From: Syntrophomonas sp.
Lineage (GTDB): Bacteria > Bacillota > Syntrophomonadia > Syntrophomonadales > Syntrophomonadaceae
Assembly (NCBI GenBank): GCA_016841425.1
Contig: JAENZE010000012.1
Coordinates: 1 to 64,000 of the forward strand
Direction of reading: 5' to 3'
DNA length: 64,000 bases
A program made the position numbers and the translations under genes. Below, in pieces: positions 23,766 through 35,298 of this stretch. The notes under the pieces are model-generated. The model saw only the letters and a list, made by a program, of their open reading frames with translations. It was not told where the DNA came from and searched no databases. Each line of letters begins with the position of its first letter. Position 1 is the stretch's first letter.

Positions 23766-24794
23766 GTGAAGATAGCAGTACTGATGAGTGGGGGAGTAGA
23801 TAGTTCTGTGGCGGCCCTGCTTCTAAAGGAAAAAGGTTATGATGTGTTCGGCTTAACCATGATCAATTGGGATCTAAAAGCAGTAGAACAGGCAGCAGAA
23901 GCGGCGCATTATTTGGGTATAAGCCATCAGGTGGTAGACCTGAGAAAGGTATTCTACGAAAAAGTCATAAAATATTTTTATTACAGCTATGAAAAGGGTC
24001 TCACTCCTAACCCCTGCGTCGAATGTAACCGGCATATTAAATTTGGAGCTTTGCTGGAGTATGCTCTGCAGCTGAATTCTGACCTGGTAGCTACTGGCCA
24101 TTATGCCCGAGTAGAGCTGGACACCCATAGCCAGCGATATCTGCTGAAAAAAGGTGTAGACCGCTTAAAGGACCAGAGTTATTTCCTCTATGGGTTAAAG
24201 CAGCAGCAGTTGGGCAGGAGCATATTTCCCCTGGGCAGTCTGAATAAAACTGAGGTGACAGAAATGGCCAGGGAGGCGGGAGTAAAAGGGGCAGTAAATC
24301 CTGAAAGCCAGGAAATATGTTTTATTAATGATGATTACCGGGAATTCATTCGGGATAAGGTGGAGCACCGGTCGGGTGATGTGGTTGACTTAAATGGAAA
24401 GATCCTTGGCACTCACCGGGGACTACCTTTTTACACTATCGGACAGCGACGCGGTCTGGGCATAAGCGCCGGACGGCCAATCTATGTCATAGCTCAAGAT
24501 GATAAAAATAACCATTTAATAGTAGGTGATGAGTCGGATTTATATCATGACTGTTTGCTTACCGAGAACAATAATTTTATATATCAGGAAAATATTGATT
24601 CTCCCATACAGGTGGAGGTAAAAATAAGGTATGCCAGCCAGCCTGCTTCAGCTCAGCTGGATAAGGCCGCCGATGATATGCTGAGAATCACCTTTGAAAG
24701 TCCGCAAAGAGCTATTACGGCTGGACAATCAGCAGTCTATTATTTGGATGACTATGTTCTGGGCGGAGGAATAATCGTTAAAGTTCTTAATTAG
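23766..24794 (+). CDS. mnmA: tRNA-specific 2-thiouridylase
   Basis: The start is the GTG at 23766 after AAAGGAGG. The 342-residue enzyme makes the 2-thio group of wobble uridine 34 in Lys, Glu and Gln tRNAs. It has the PP-loop SGGVDSS, the first catalytic cysteine in TPNPCVECN, HYARVE, and the second in PESQEICFI. FYTIGQRRGLGI and the C-terminal beta-barrel are also present. Position upstream of alaS is usual for Firmicutes. Confidence 0.97.
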   Translation: MKIAVLMSGGVDSSVAALLLKEKGYDVFGLTMINWDLKAVEQAAEAAHYLGISHQVVDLRKVFYEKVIKYFYYSYEKGLTPNPCVECNRHIKFGALLEYALQLNSDLVATGHYARVELDTHSQRYLLKKGVDRLKDQSYFLYGLKQQQLGRSIFPLGSLNKTEVTEMAREAGVKGAVNPESQEICFINDDYREFIRDKVEHRSGDVVDLNGKILGTHRGLPFYTIGQRRGLGISAGRPIYVIAQDDKNNHLIVGDESDLYHDCLLTENNNFIYQENIDSPIQVEVKIRYASQPASAQLDKAADDMLRITFESPQRAITAGQSAVYYLDDYVLGGGIIVKVLN

Positions 24795-24897
24795 AGTTTT
24801 TGCGGCTCTTGAAAATATTTCTCCGTCCTTGCAGTAAAGCAGACAAGTATGCAGGCGGCATTAACTTTAGCCAGCCAGCATACTAATAATCCGTTAT

Positions 24898-24922
24898 ATG
24901 CGTTGAATAACGCATTTTTTTT
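24898..24922 (+). terminator. Terminator after mnmA
   Basis: ATGCGTT (24898-24904) and AACGCAT (24909-24915) form a stem followed by TTTTTTT. Confidence 0.85.
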
Positions 24923-24966
24923 ATTTTAAGGGAAACAATATTTTTAGTAGGAAGGGGAGATATTTC

Positions 24967-25437
24967 ATGAAAATGCGTCATATCAAACAGATGCCGGTCT
25001 TCCTTGAAAACAGTGCTGAAGTAATCGGCACCGTGCAAAAAGCAGTCATTGGTGATGACTTTAATTTGTGTTATGTAGTGATTGAGAGAGCGGGAAAACC
25101 TCCTGGGATGATATTAAATGAGGATTTGCGTCTGGAAGAAGAAACTCTGCTGATTAGAGATATGGACTGTATTAAGTCATACAAGCATGGGGAAGAATTG
25201 TCCATATATGAAGAAAAACTGGGAGATATAGTATTCGATAATAAAGGTCGTGAATTAGGAAAGGTTAGTGATTTTATACTTTCAGCCAGGGACAAAAAGG
25301 TACTTGGTATTGAGGTATTTTCAGGAGCTATAGGAGATTTGCTGCATGGCAGAAAAGAGATCAGCCTGGAGCAGGTATGCTGGAAAAGTACTGAAAGTGC
25401 AGTTGTAAACGATGAAGGGAGAGAAAACACTTGGTAA
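24967..25437 (+). CDS. PRC-barrel domain protein (YrrD-like)
   Basis: The 156-residue product starts at an ATG after AAGGGGAG. It consists of two PRC-barrel repeats. The second is clearer: LGDIVFDNKGRELGKVSDF followed by KKVLGIEVFSG. The PRC barrel is a small beta fold found in RimM and photosynthetic reaction centre H subunit. Bacillus YrrD lies in the same mnmA-alaS interval, supporting orthology. Function is unknown. It overlaps the next small gene by seven bases, implying coupled translation. Confidence 0.8.
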   Translation: MKMRHIKQMPVFLENSAEVIGTVQKAVIGDDFNLCYVVIERAGKPPGMILNEDLRLEEETLLIRDMDCIKSYKHGEELSIYEEKLGDIVFDNKGRELGKVSDFILSARDKKVLGIEVFSGAIGDLLHGRKEISLEQVCWKSTESAVVNDEGRENTW

Positions 25438-25607
25438 ACAAATGTCCAGTCTGTGGTGGACTGCAAGTAGGAAAGGTGGGCAGCGACCAGTATTATTGCT
25501 GGAACTGCTATCTGGAATTCAATTATCATCGAGGTCGATTGAATCTATATGAAGTAGCTGAAGATGGGTCCCTGCTAGCAGTAGAGGAATCGTCACAGAT
25601 ATTGTAA
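25431..25607 (+). CDS. Small zinc-ribbon protein, 58 aa
   Basis: A TTG at 25431 sits after GGGAGAG and overlaps the end of the PRC-barrel gene. The product begins MVNKCPVCGG and has a second pair in YYCWNCYLEF. The C5xxC8 and C24xxC27 spacing forms a classic zinc ribbon. The rest is acidic. It lies in an mnmA-to-alaS run of co-directional genes, so translational coupling to the PRC-barrel protein is likely. No specific family is recognised. Confidence 0.7.
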   Translation: MVNKCPVCGGLQVGKVGSDQYYCWNCYLEFNYHRGRLNLYEVAEDGSLLAVEESSQIL

Positions 25608-25626
25608 AGACTTGGAGGTGATATCG

Positions 25627-25815
25627 TTGAAGGATATGTTTGGAGCAGTATTATTGGGAGCAGTGATAGGAGCTGCCGCAACCATGTTTTATTTGAACAA
25701 TGAAAATGAATTAAGCAGTGCGGGCCGACAGCTAAGAAACAGTACCAGCCATGCCATTAATTTTTTAAGCAGTATGGGCCAGGATATTAATAATACTATG
25801 GGGAAGCAGGTTTAA
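25627..25815 (+). CDS. YtxH-like short membrane protein, 62 aa
   Basis: The start is the TTG at 25627 after TTGGAGGTG. The product has a short N-terminus, one glycine/alanine-rich transmembrane helix (GAVLLGAVIGAAATMFYL), then a polar amphipathic tail rich in Asn and Ser. This resembles YtxH/gas-vesicle-like stress proteins. It sits four bases before the AI-2E-type permease gene, so the two are likely co-translated. Confidence 0.65.
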   Translation: MKDMFGAVLLGAVIGAAATMFYLNNENELSSAGRQLRNSTSHAINFLSSMGQDINNTMGKQV

Positions 25816-25818
25816 TAA

Positions 25819-26838
25819 GTGAAATTGAACTCAAACAACTGGCACCGTTATCTTATCTTTGCAGGGGTGGCATTAGCTGCCTCTTATTTTTTTTTCCTGG
25901 TGCTGGATGTGGTCACAACTTTCCTTCTAGGGGGTATAATGAGCTATCTCTTATATCACCCGGTAATATTTATGCAAAAACATGGCATTAAACGGCTGTA
26001 TGCCATATTAATTCTTTATCTAATAGCTGTATTTGTTTTTGGACTAGTTTTGTATTGGGGTATTCCCCGTCTGGTAAATGAAGTTGGCCATCTGCTGGAA
26101 ATGTATCCTCAAATTGAAGAAAGGGCTGAACAGATAGCAGAAGAAATTGATGGCGTTTCCAAACCGGTCCAGATAGATCGACTTATTCATACCAATATCA
26201 ATAAAATTGAAAGTGCGGTATTTAAAGGACTGGAAAATTTTATAACAGGTATTTACTATTTCTTAAGTAAAATATTAATTCTTATACTGGCACCTATTTT
26301 AGCCTTTTACATCCTTATGGACTGGGAGAAAATCAGGGAAGGGATTCTCAACCTATTCTCACCTGGATTCAGGAGAGAATTACAGACATTAGCTGCAGAT
26401 GTTGACCGAGTATTAATTGATGGAATAAAGGGTAGCATTTTGATAGCTATAATTGTCGGTGCTCTAGTAGGATTGTCAGCCTTAATCTTAGGGGTCAGAT
26501 TTCCTCTGATAATTGGTTTATTATCCGGAATTACAAATTTAATTCCATATTTCGGTCCATTTATTGGAGGTATTCCAGCGGTGTTAATCGCCTATTCGGA
26601 TTCTTTCCAGCTGGCAGTATATCAAGCCCTGGCTATATTCATAGTCCAACAGATTGAGAGCAATTTGGTAACGCCAAGAATACTGGGAGGCAAATTAGGA
26701 ATGCACCCCCTGTTTATTATCTTTGCACTGCTGGCTGGTGGCAGCCTTTATGGAATTTGGGGTATATTGTTTGCAGTACCAGTTGCTGCTATTATTAAGG
26801 TAACTATTTCCTGGGTCTACCTGCGGTTTGCAGCTTGA
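25819..26838 (+). CDS. AI-2E family (YdiK/PerM-type) membrane permease
   Basis: The start is the GTG at 25819. The 339-residue protein has about eight hydrophobic segments, a soluble loop around residues 90-140, and family motifs ILAPILAFYILMDW, GLLSGITNLIPYFGPFIGGIPA and VTPRILGGKLGMHPL. The family includes the E. coli autoinducer-2 exporter TqsA and Na+/H+ antiporters, so the substrate cannot be assigned. Position just before alaS is conserved in many Clostridia. Confidence 0.88.
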   Translation: MKLNSNNWHRYLIFAGVALAASYFFFLVLDVVTTFLLGGIMSYLLYHPVIFMQKHGIKRLYAILILYLIAVFVFGLVLYWGIPRLVNEVGHLLEMYPQIEERAEQIAEEIDGVSKPVQIDRLIHTNINKIESAVFKGLENFITGIYYFLSKILILILAPILAFYILMDWEKIREGILNLFSPGFRRELQTLAADVDRVLIDGIKGSILIAIIVGALVGLSALILGVRFPLIIGLLSGITNLIPYFGPFIGGIPAVLIAYSDSFQLAVYQALAIFIVQQIESNLVTPRILGGKLGMHPLFIIFALLAGGSLYGIWGILFAVPVAAIIKVTISWVYLRFAA

Positions 26839-26896
26839 GGAAAATACTAAAAAACTTGTTATAAGTTGACACAGAAGGTTTTATACCAGAAAATAG

Positions 26897-29581
<2,685 letters not shown>

Positions 29582-29636
29582 ACAAAGGGATTTCCAGGGC
29601 CAGTGTAGAAATCTTTGCCAAGAGGAGGTGTGGTGT

Positions 29637-29894
29637 ATGGCTCAGGGAATGGATGAAACAGTCAGTTTTAAACGAGAGAGGGAAGGCGAGGAACGCATCA
29701 AGGAGATTCTGCAGTCCGTATATAAATCGCTGGAAGAAAAGGGATATAATCCAGTTAATCAGATGGTAGGGTATATGATTTCCGGTGATCCAGCATATAT
29801 TACGAGTCATAATGATGCCCGCAGCCTTATCTGCAAAGTAGACCGGGATGAGATCATGGAAGTACTGGTAAAAGAGTATTTAGCCAACGGATAA
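29637..29894 (+). CDS. ireB: IreB family regulatory phosphoprotein
   Basis: The ATG at 29637 lies six bases after AGGAGGTG. The 85-residue protein matches IreB (DUF965): MDETVSFK at the N-terminus, then YKSLEEKGYNPVNQMVGY and SGDPAYIT. In Enterococcus faecalis IreB is phosphorylated on N-terminal threonines by the PASTA kinase IreK and influences cell-wall antibiotic tolerance. One threonine (in DETV) is present in the matching place. Gene order alaS-ireB-ruvX is conserved in Firmicutes. Confidence 0.92.
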   Translation: MAQGMDETVSFKREREGEERIKEILQSVYKSLEEKGYNPVNQMVGYMISGDPAYITSHNDARSLICKVDRDEIMEVLVKEYLANG

Positions 29895-29907
29895 AAGAAT
29901 TACGATA

Positions 29908-29932
29908 AATCCCCGTGCTTGGCATGGGGATT
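29908..29932 (+). terminator. Hairpin between ireB and ruvX (attenuator or processing site)
   Basis: AATCCCCGTGC (29908-29918) pairs with GCATGGGGATT (29922-29932). A short T-containing tail (CATTGTTT) follows. It may reduce read-through into ruvX. Confidence 0.6.
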
Positions 29933-29961
29933 CATTGTTTATGGTATAAGGAGTTCCTTTT

Positions 29962-30375
29962 ATGAGAATAATGGGCTTAGATGTAGGGGTAAAAAGAATA
30001 GGGATTGCATTGAGCGACCCTATGGAAATAGTAGCCGGAGGACACTCGGTACTGGAACGCCGAGCTTTGCAGCAGGATTTGGAACATATTGGAAACATTT
30101 GCGCTAGTTATGAGGTGAAGATGATCGTATTGGGCCTGCCACGTAATATGGATGGCAGCATCGGTCCCAAGGCTCTGGAAATAAAAGACTTCGCCGCTAG
30201 ACTGGAAGATTTCACCGGTATTAAGACCACGTTCTGGGATGAACGGTTATCAACTGTAGCAGCCGAGAAAGTCCTGCTGGAAGCGGATGTTTCCCGGGCC
30301 AAAAGAAAAAAAGTCATTGATAAACTAGCCGCTATTACTATTCTGCAAAACTATCTGGATGGGGTAAAGCGCTAA
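29962..30375 (+). CDS. ruvX: Putative pre-16S rRNA nuclease / Holliday junction resolvase-like (YqgF)
   Basis: The 137-residue protein has the RNase H-like YqgF fold: MRIMGLDVGVKRIGIALSDP with the first catalytic Asp, VLGLPRNMDGS, TFWDERLST with the Glu, and the closing DKLAAITILQNYL with the final Asp. YqgF matures the 5' end of 16S rRNA in E. coli; an older proposal is Holliday junction resolution. Position after alaS and ireB is typical. Confidence 0.95.
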   Translation: MRIMGLDVGVKRIGIALSDPMEIVAGGHSVLERRALQQDLEHIGNICASYEVKMIVLGLPRNMDGSIGPKALEIKDFAARLEDFTGIKTTFWDERLSTVAAEKVLLEADVSRAKRKKVIDKLAAITILQNYLDGVKR

Positions 30376-30406
30376 CCTAATTGTTTATTGTTGGAAAAAA
30401 AGTTAT

Positions 30407-30435
30407 TTGACAAATGAACAGCCAACCTATAGAAT
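30407..30435 (+). promoter_or_regulatory. Sigma-A type promoter for the DUF1292 gene
   Basis: TTGACA (30407-30412), 17-base spacer, TAGAAT (30430-30435). It lies 29 bases before the DUF1292 ATG. Confidence 0.65.
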
Positions 30436-30464
30436 TGCTGTAGCTTGAAAGAAGAGGTGAATAT

Positions 30465-30788
30465 ATGAGCGACGAAGAACTTTTTGAAGAAGAATACCCT
30501 GTGCTGGTACTGGTTGATGAAGAAGGCGTAGAGATGGAATTTGAACTGATTGCCGAGTTGGATATTCAGGATAGTAAGTACCGGGTTCTGCTGCCCCTTG
30601 ATGAATTCTTTTTTGAAGAAGCAGAAGAAGATGAACTGGATGGAGAAGTTGAAGGCGGCGGAGTAGTAATATTTAAAGTCATGTATGATGAAGAAGGTAA
30701 CGAGTTTCTTGCTGACATAGATGATGATGAAGAATGGGAAATGGTCGCAGATGTATGGCAGGAACTTACTGAAAGCGAAGAAATTTAA
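30465..30788 (+). CDS. DUF1292 (YrzB-like) acidic protein
   Basis: The ATG follows GAAGAGGTG. The 107-residue protein is very acidic and follows the DUF1292 pattern: VLVDEEGVEMEFELI, a central KYRVLLPLDE, and VVIFKVMYDEEGNEFL, then a D/E-rich stretch and EMVADVWQEL. Function is unknown. The gene regularly follows ruvX in Firmicutes. It has its own promoter here. Confidence 0.9.
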   Translation: MSDEELFEEEYPVLVLVDEEGVEMEFELIAELDIQDSKYRVLLPLDEFFFEEAEEDELDGEVEGGGVVIFKVMYDEEGNEFLADIDDDEEWEMVADVWQELTESEEI

Positions 30789-30802
30789 GTAAAAATATTA
30801 TG

Positions 30803-31027
30803 CCAGGCCGATGACATGAGACCCCTTCGGGGACTGCACTTGGAGCTCGCTGTGCTCGAACTAGTATAACAGTGAAGATCAAGGCATGAAAGAGCCCTTC
30901 GATTGAGGCGTACCTGAGTACGTTGATTGAGCGGGGCTTTTGAAATAACGCAGATATTCGTTTGCATTCATAGTGAGCCTTACACGAGCATACATTGTGA
31001 TCTTGTAAAGGACTTTTGTCATCGGTC
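30803..31027. repeat. Structured repeat family 2, copy 2 (reverse orientation)
   Basis: Terminal arms GGCCGATGAC (30806-30815) and GTCATCGGTC (31018-31027) pair in 9 of 10 positions. The core at 30876-30962 is the reverse complement of 17020-17110 with few differences. The outer arms differ in sequence between copies yet remain complementary. This copy is about 100 bases longer, with extra small hairpins such as CCCCTTCGGGG near 30822. Confidence 0.7.
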
Positions 31028-31030
31028 GGG

Positions 31031-31055
31031 GAAGCCTTAAGGGCTTCTTTTTTTA
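31031..31055 (+). terminator. Terminator after the DUF1292 gene and repeat
   Basis: GAAGCC (31031) TTAAG GGCTTC, followed by a run of seven T's. Confidence 0.8.
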
Positions 31056-31144
31056 TTTTCAAAAATCCCAGGTATAGGTTACAATATATTAGTTAGCCTT
31101 ATGAGTTTTAACGCGATTTTTATGGCAGTTTTGGAGGATGGGTT

Positions 31145-32632
31145 TTGTTGAAGGGGAAAGTAAGAGTATATTTCGCAATTATAACAGTTGCAGCTTTATT
31201 ATTAGGAGTGGGCGGATACTTTTATCAGCAGTTCTTCCTTTCTGACAAGTTTCTGCCCGGGGTTAAAATTGCTGGAATATCAGTGCAGGGCTGTACGCTA
31301 GCACAGGCCCAGCAGCAGCTGCAGTTGTATCTGGATCAGGCCTATACCACACCGATTGTGTTTTATGCTGAGGATTATCAGTATAGCACGGTAATGAAGG
31401 ATATATCCAAAGAGGTGGATGTAGGTCAAGCTGTAGAAAAAATCTTTCGAGAGGAAAGAGAGCGGGACCTGCTATCTAAAATAACAAATCTAAACGGGTT
31501 TAGAGAATATAATTATTCTTTACCTATAGCCTATGATAGTGAAGTTAAGCAGGTATTGCTGGATACCTGGAACGAAATACTGGGCCAGGAAGCCGTTAAT
31601 GCCCAGCTTGATATGAATCCCAGTCTGGGGTTGATTGTGATCCCTGAAGTTAGCGGCTGGGTAGTAGATGTGCAGGCAACATTTAAGCAGCTTCCCAACC
31701 AGTGGTCAGAGTTGGAGGCAGTAAGAGCTAATATATCAATTGCTGAACAAGTACCGGAAGTTACTGCCAAAGATTTAGAAATTATGGGCGAACTGGCCTC
31801 CTATGTTACCTGGTACAAGGTAGCCGAAATAGACAGAAGTCATAATCTTACCAGAGCCGCTAACTCAATTAATGGTCATATGGTAAGACCCGGGAAAGAG
31901 TTTTCTTTTAATAAAACTGTGGGTCCTCGTACCCTGGCGACTGGTTACCGGGATGCTCCGGTGATTGTAGGCAATACTCTTGAACCTGGACTGGGAGGGG
32001 GTATATGTCAGGTATCTTCCACCTTGTATAACGCATGTCTGCTAGCGGGATTAGATATAGTTGAAAGACATAACCATGGACTGGCAGTTTCTTATGTACC
32101 ACTAGGTTTGGATGCGACGGTTGCCTATGGAGCCAGTGACTTTCGTTTCAAGAATAATACTGATTATCCGGTGTATATTCGGGCACTGGCCGGTGGAGGA
32201 AAGCTAAGCGTAAATATATACGGACATCTTGAATATAAGAAAAACATTCAGACCAGTCATGTAGTGGATGAGATATTACCGTTTGAATATCGGGATGAAA
32301 TAGATCCTGAAATGAAAACGGGTGAGAGCCGGGTAGACCATAAAGGATTTCCAGGGTATGTAGTCAGGTCCTTCCGGACTTATTATGATAACGCCAACCA
32401 GCTTATAAACAGTGAAATGCTAGCACGGGATAAATATAAACCTTTTGATGAAATAACTTATGTAGGGCCTCCCGGAGCAGAAGAAATAACAGACCCGTTT
32501 GAACCTTTGGTAGATGGTGAAACAGATATTGAGGGGGATAGTCAAGAGGAAGATCAGGTTAATAATAATCCTGACGCTGAAGCAGAAAATAATGAAGATC
32601 CGCAGATAGAGGGACCGCCTGAAGATAGTTAA
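31145..32632 (+). CDS. VanW family membrane-anchored protein
   Basis: The start is a TTG at 31145 after GGAGG; the next codon is also TTG and could serve. The 495-residue product has an N-terminal membrane anchor (about residues 7-27) and an extracytoplasmic part. Residues about 90-220 resemble the peptidoglycan-binding domain that precedes VanW. Residues about 235-365 form the VanW domain: NGHMVRPGKEFSFN, GGGICQVSSTLYNA, ERHNHGLAVSYVPLG. A C-terminal tail of about 45 residues is Asp/Glu/Asn-rich and disordered. VanW function is unknown; wall association is inferred. Confidence 0.88.
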   Translation: MLKGKVRVYFAIITVAALLLGVGGYFYQQFFLSDKFLPGVKIAGISVQGCTLAQAQQQLQLYLDQAYTTPIVFYAEDYQYSTVMKDISKEVDVGQAVEKIFREERERDLLSKITNLNGFREYNYSLPIAYDSEVKQVLLDTWNEILGQEAVNAQLDMNPSLGLIVIPEVSGWVVDVQATFKQLPNQWSELEAVRANISIAEQVPEVTAKDLEIMGELASYVTWYKVAEIDRSHNLTRAANSINGHMVRPGKEFSFNKTVGPRTLATGYRDAPVIVGNTLEPGLGGGICQVSSTLYNACLLAGLDIVERHNHGLAVSYVPLGLDATVAYGASDFRFKNNTDYPVYIRALAGGGKLSVNIYGHLEYKKNIQTSHVVDEILPFEYRDEIDPEMKTGESRVDHKGFPGYVVRSFRTYYDNANQLINSEMLARDKYKPFDEITYVGPPGAEEITDPFEPLVDGETDIEGDSQEEDQVNNNPDAEAENNEDPQIEGPPEDS

Positions 32633-32662
32633 TAAAGAAGCTTCCTGGAGAGGTGTAAAGAA

Positions 32663-33703
32663 GTGAGTGAGTTAAAGCTGATGATGAATCAAAAAGTGAC
32701 CCGGGTGGTTATGCTGTTCATATTATTACTGGTTGGATTCATCTTGACCGGGTATTATCTATTGTTAATGCAGCTTAAGCCAATAGATCCTGGAGATAAT
32801 ACCTGTATAGACATTAGAATAGCTGAAAACAGTACAGCAGGGCAGGTGGCAGAGCTTCTTTACAGCAACCGGCTTATCCGGAATGAAACTTTATTTTTAG
32901 CCTACTGCCGGCATAAAGGTCTGGACAGCAGCTTAAAAGCTGGACACTATCAATTCAACCGCAGCCAATCGTTACAGGAAATAGCCGCAGCTATCTCGGT
33001 GGGTAAAGTAGTAACCATAGCTTTCACCATACCAGAAGGATATACGGTGGACAAAATTGGAGAACTGCTGATAGAAAAAAACATTTGCAGCATCGAGGAA
33101 TGGCAGGAAGCGATCAACATGGACTACAATCACGAATTTCTCCAGCTGGCTGATCCAGGAGAAGGTAAATCTTATCTGGAAGGCTTTCTATTTCCAGATA
33201 CTTATGTAATAGCTGAAGACACTAGTGCCACTGAAATAGTAAATGCCATGCTGGGCAATTTTGAAAAGCTTTGGACCGAAGAATTTGAACAGCAGGCTTT
33301 GAATCAAGATATGAATGTCTATGATGCCATAATCATCGCATCAATGATTGAGAAAGAAGCCATGGTCGATAATGAAAGAAAGATTATTTCTGGAGTCATA
33401 CAGAATCGCCTGGATAGAGACATGCTTTTGCAGATTGATGCTACTATCTTATACCTGCTGAATAATGATGAAAAAGATATTATCTTTTATGAGGATCTGG
33501 AGATTGATTCGCCTTATAATACCTATAAATATGTCGGACTTCCACAGGCTCCCATTGCCTGCCCCGGTAAAGCGGCTATTGATGCAGCATTAAATCCGGA
33601 ACAGCATGAATATCTGTATTACGTATCCCGGGGAGATGGCAGTCACCAATTCAGCAAGACCTACAGTGAGCACCTGCAGGCAAAAGCCCAGTACATAGAC
33701 TAA
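32663..33703 (+). CDS. mltG: Endolytic transglycosylase MltG
   Basis: The start is the GTG at 32663 after GGAGAGGTG. The 346-residue protein has one N-terminal transmembrane helix, a LysM-like region and the YceG catalytic domain: FTIPEGYTV, YLEGFLFPDTY, then IIASMIEKEA, which contains the catalytic Glu. The usual LPPGPI is LPQAPIACPG here. It cuts nascent glycan strands and thereby limits their length. It lies 30 bases after the VanW gene and probably shares its transcript. Confidence 0.93.
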   Translation: MSELKLMMNQKVTRVVMLFILLLVGFILTGYYLLLMQLKPIDPGDNTCIDIRIAENSTAGQVAELLYSNRLIRNETLFLAYCRHKGLDSSLKAGHYQFNRSQSLQEIAAAISVGKVVTIAFTIPEGYTVDKIGELLIEKNICSIEEWQEAINMDYNHEFLQLADPGEGKSYLEGFLFPDTYVIAEDTSATEIVNAMLGNFEKLWTEEFEQQALNQDMNVYDAIIIASMIEKEAMVDNERKIISGVIQNRLDRDMLLQIDATILYLLNNDEKDIIFYEDLEIDSPYNTYKYVGLPQAPIACPGKAAIDAALNPEQHEYLYYVSRGDGSHQFSKTYSEHLQAKAQYID

Positions 33704-33712
33704 GTGCCGGGA

Positions 33713-33755
33713 GAAAGTAAATGGCATAAAGGCTTCCTTACTTTCCTGTTTGCTT
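33713..33755 (+). terminator. Hairpin after mltG
   Basis: GAAAGTAA (33713-33720) pairs with TTACTTTC (33738-33745), followed by CTGTTTGCTTT. Confidence 0.55.
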
Positions 33756-33805
33756 TAGAGGGTCTGTGAAGGTGGAGGTTAGGGAAGACTTAGGAGGCTC
33801 TGCTT

Positions 33806-35029
33806 ATGAAACGCCCTGAACTGGTTTTGCCAGCGGGAGATTTGGAAAAATTAAAAACAGCCTGTTTATTTGGTGCTGATGCAGTATACCTGGGAGGCAA
33901 AGAATACAGTCTGCGGGCTTATGCAGGTAATCTTGGCCTGCCGGAAATTAAAGAAGGGCTGGAGTTTGCCCATGCCCGGGGGAAAAAAGTATATACCGCG
34001 GTTAATGTACTGGCACGTAACCATGATCTGGTAAAATTACCGGAATATCTCGAACAGCTCGCTGCAATCGGGGTAGATGGTCTAATAATTTCGGATCTGG
34101 GGGTGATGAAAATGGCATCCCGGTATGCTCCACACCTGCCGGTTACCATAAGCACCCAGGCCAGTGTAAGCAATTATGAAGCCGCCAGGTTATATAGTGA
34201 GCTGGGAGCAAAAAGGATCGTTTTGGCCCGGGAGCTATCCCTGGAGGAAATTGCGGAGATAAAAAGCAGGGCAGAGGTGGAAATAGAAATCTTTGTTCAT
34301 GGAGCCATGTGTGTTTCCTACTCGGGCCGCTGTCTCCTGTCACATTACATGGTAGGAAGGAGCGGCAATCGGGGCGAATGTGCTCATCCCTGTCGTTATT
34401 CCTATACTCTGATGGAAGAAAAGAGAGCCGGTGAATACTTCCCCATCCATGAAGATGAAAAAGGAACCTATATTTTGAATTCACGGGATCTCTGTCTTAT
34501 AGAATATATTCCCCAGCTGATGGAGGCAGGAATCGATGCCTTTAAAGTTGAAGGGAGGATGAAAAGCCCATTATATGTAGCGAGTGCAGCTGCTGCTTAT
34601 CGTAGTGCTATTGACTGCTATGCAGAAAATGGAAGTACATTTAGCCCGGAACAAATTAAGATCTGGGTAAGTGAGCTTTCCGGTACAGCTGCCAGACCCT
34701 TTACCAATGGTTTTATAGAAGGAGAATCTCCTTTGCTCCAGGATATTAATAAAAATATCCAGCAGGGGAGGGTTGATTTCTGCGGAATTGTGAAAGGGTA
34801 CGACTATGAAAAGAAGATGCTGGAGATCGAACAGAGAGCTAATTTTGGACCAGGGGAGGATATGGAAATCATGCTTCCCGGACAGGGGATCAAGAAGTTA
34901 GAGATATGCTGTATCTATGATAAGGAAGGCCAGGAATTAGATCGGGCCCGGCATCCCCGGCAGAGAGTTATGGTACCCAGCCTGGAGCCGGTGCAGGAAA
35001 ACTCAATACTTAGAAGGGCAGGTGCCTAA
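33806..35029 (+). CDS. Peptidase U32 family protein (TrhP-like tRNA hydroxylation protein)
   Basis: The ATG follows TTAGGAGG. The 407-residue protein carries the U32 signature in FVHGAMCVSYSGRCLLSHY plus GECAHPCRYSY, giving four conserved cysteines that in related proteins hold an iron-sulfur cluster. SRDLCLIEYIP and DAFKVEGRMKS also match. U32 proteins in this gene order (after mltG, as Bacillus yrrN/yrrO) act in 5-hydroxyuridine formation at tRNA position 34 rather than proteolysis. Only one U32 gene is present here. Confidence 0.88.
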   Translation: MKRPELVLPAGDLEKLKTACLFGADAVYLGGKEYSLRAYAGNLGLPEIKEGLEFAHARGKKVYTAVNVLARNHDLVKLPEYLEQLAAIGVDGLIISDLGVMKMASRYAPHLPVTISTQASVSNYEAARLYSELGAKRIVLARELSLEEIAEIKSRAEVEIEIFVHGAMCVSYSGRCLLSHYMVGRSGNRGECAHPCRYSYTLMEEKRAGEYFPIHEDEKGTYILNSRDLCLIEYIPQLMEAGIDAFKVEGRMKSPLYVASAAAAYRSAIDCYAENGSTFSPEQIKIWVSELSGTAARPFTNGFIEGESPLLQDINKNIQQGRVDFCGIVKGYDYEKKMLEIEQRANFGPGEDMEIMLPGQGIKKLEICCIYDKEGQELDRARHPRQRVMVPSLEPVQENSILRRAGA

Positions 35030-35237
35030 AATAAGGAACGACATCTATGCTCGGGTGGCAGTGAAAGATATAGATATGCTGACTAAAATTATCGAAGCCT
35101 ATGATCATCTCGGTATTGTTTCTACTATCAGTCAGGGTGACGGAATCGTCATTATCAGAGGCACTGCAGATACCAGACCGGAGTTAATCCAGATACTTGA
35201 CAGCTTACCATTCCAGGTGGAAATAATCGATAATTAA
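35022..35237 (+). CDS. DUF4911 protein, 71 aa
   Basis: The start is a GTG at 35022, overlapping the end of the U32 gene by eight bases, which suggests translational coupling. The product is a small alpha/beta domain (RVAVKDIDMLTKIIEAYDHLG, then VIIRGT) that resembles DUF4911, a family often found near U32 peptidases. Function is unknown. Confidence 0.7.
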   Translation: MPKIRNDIYARVAVKDIDMLTKIIEAYDHLGIVSTISQGDGIVIIRGTADTRPELIQILDSLPFQVEIIDN

Positions 35238-35298
35238 TTGTATAACCACCTCCTTGACAGCCAATGATACAAATACAGGCTTAAAGGAGGTTTTCTTA

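Noticed and set aside
30766-31062. Two minus-strand frames after the DUF1292 gene
   Set aside because: Both lie in repeat family 2 copy 2 and lack ribosome sites.
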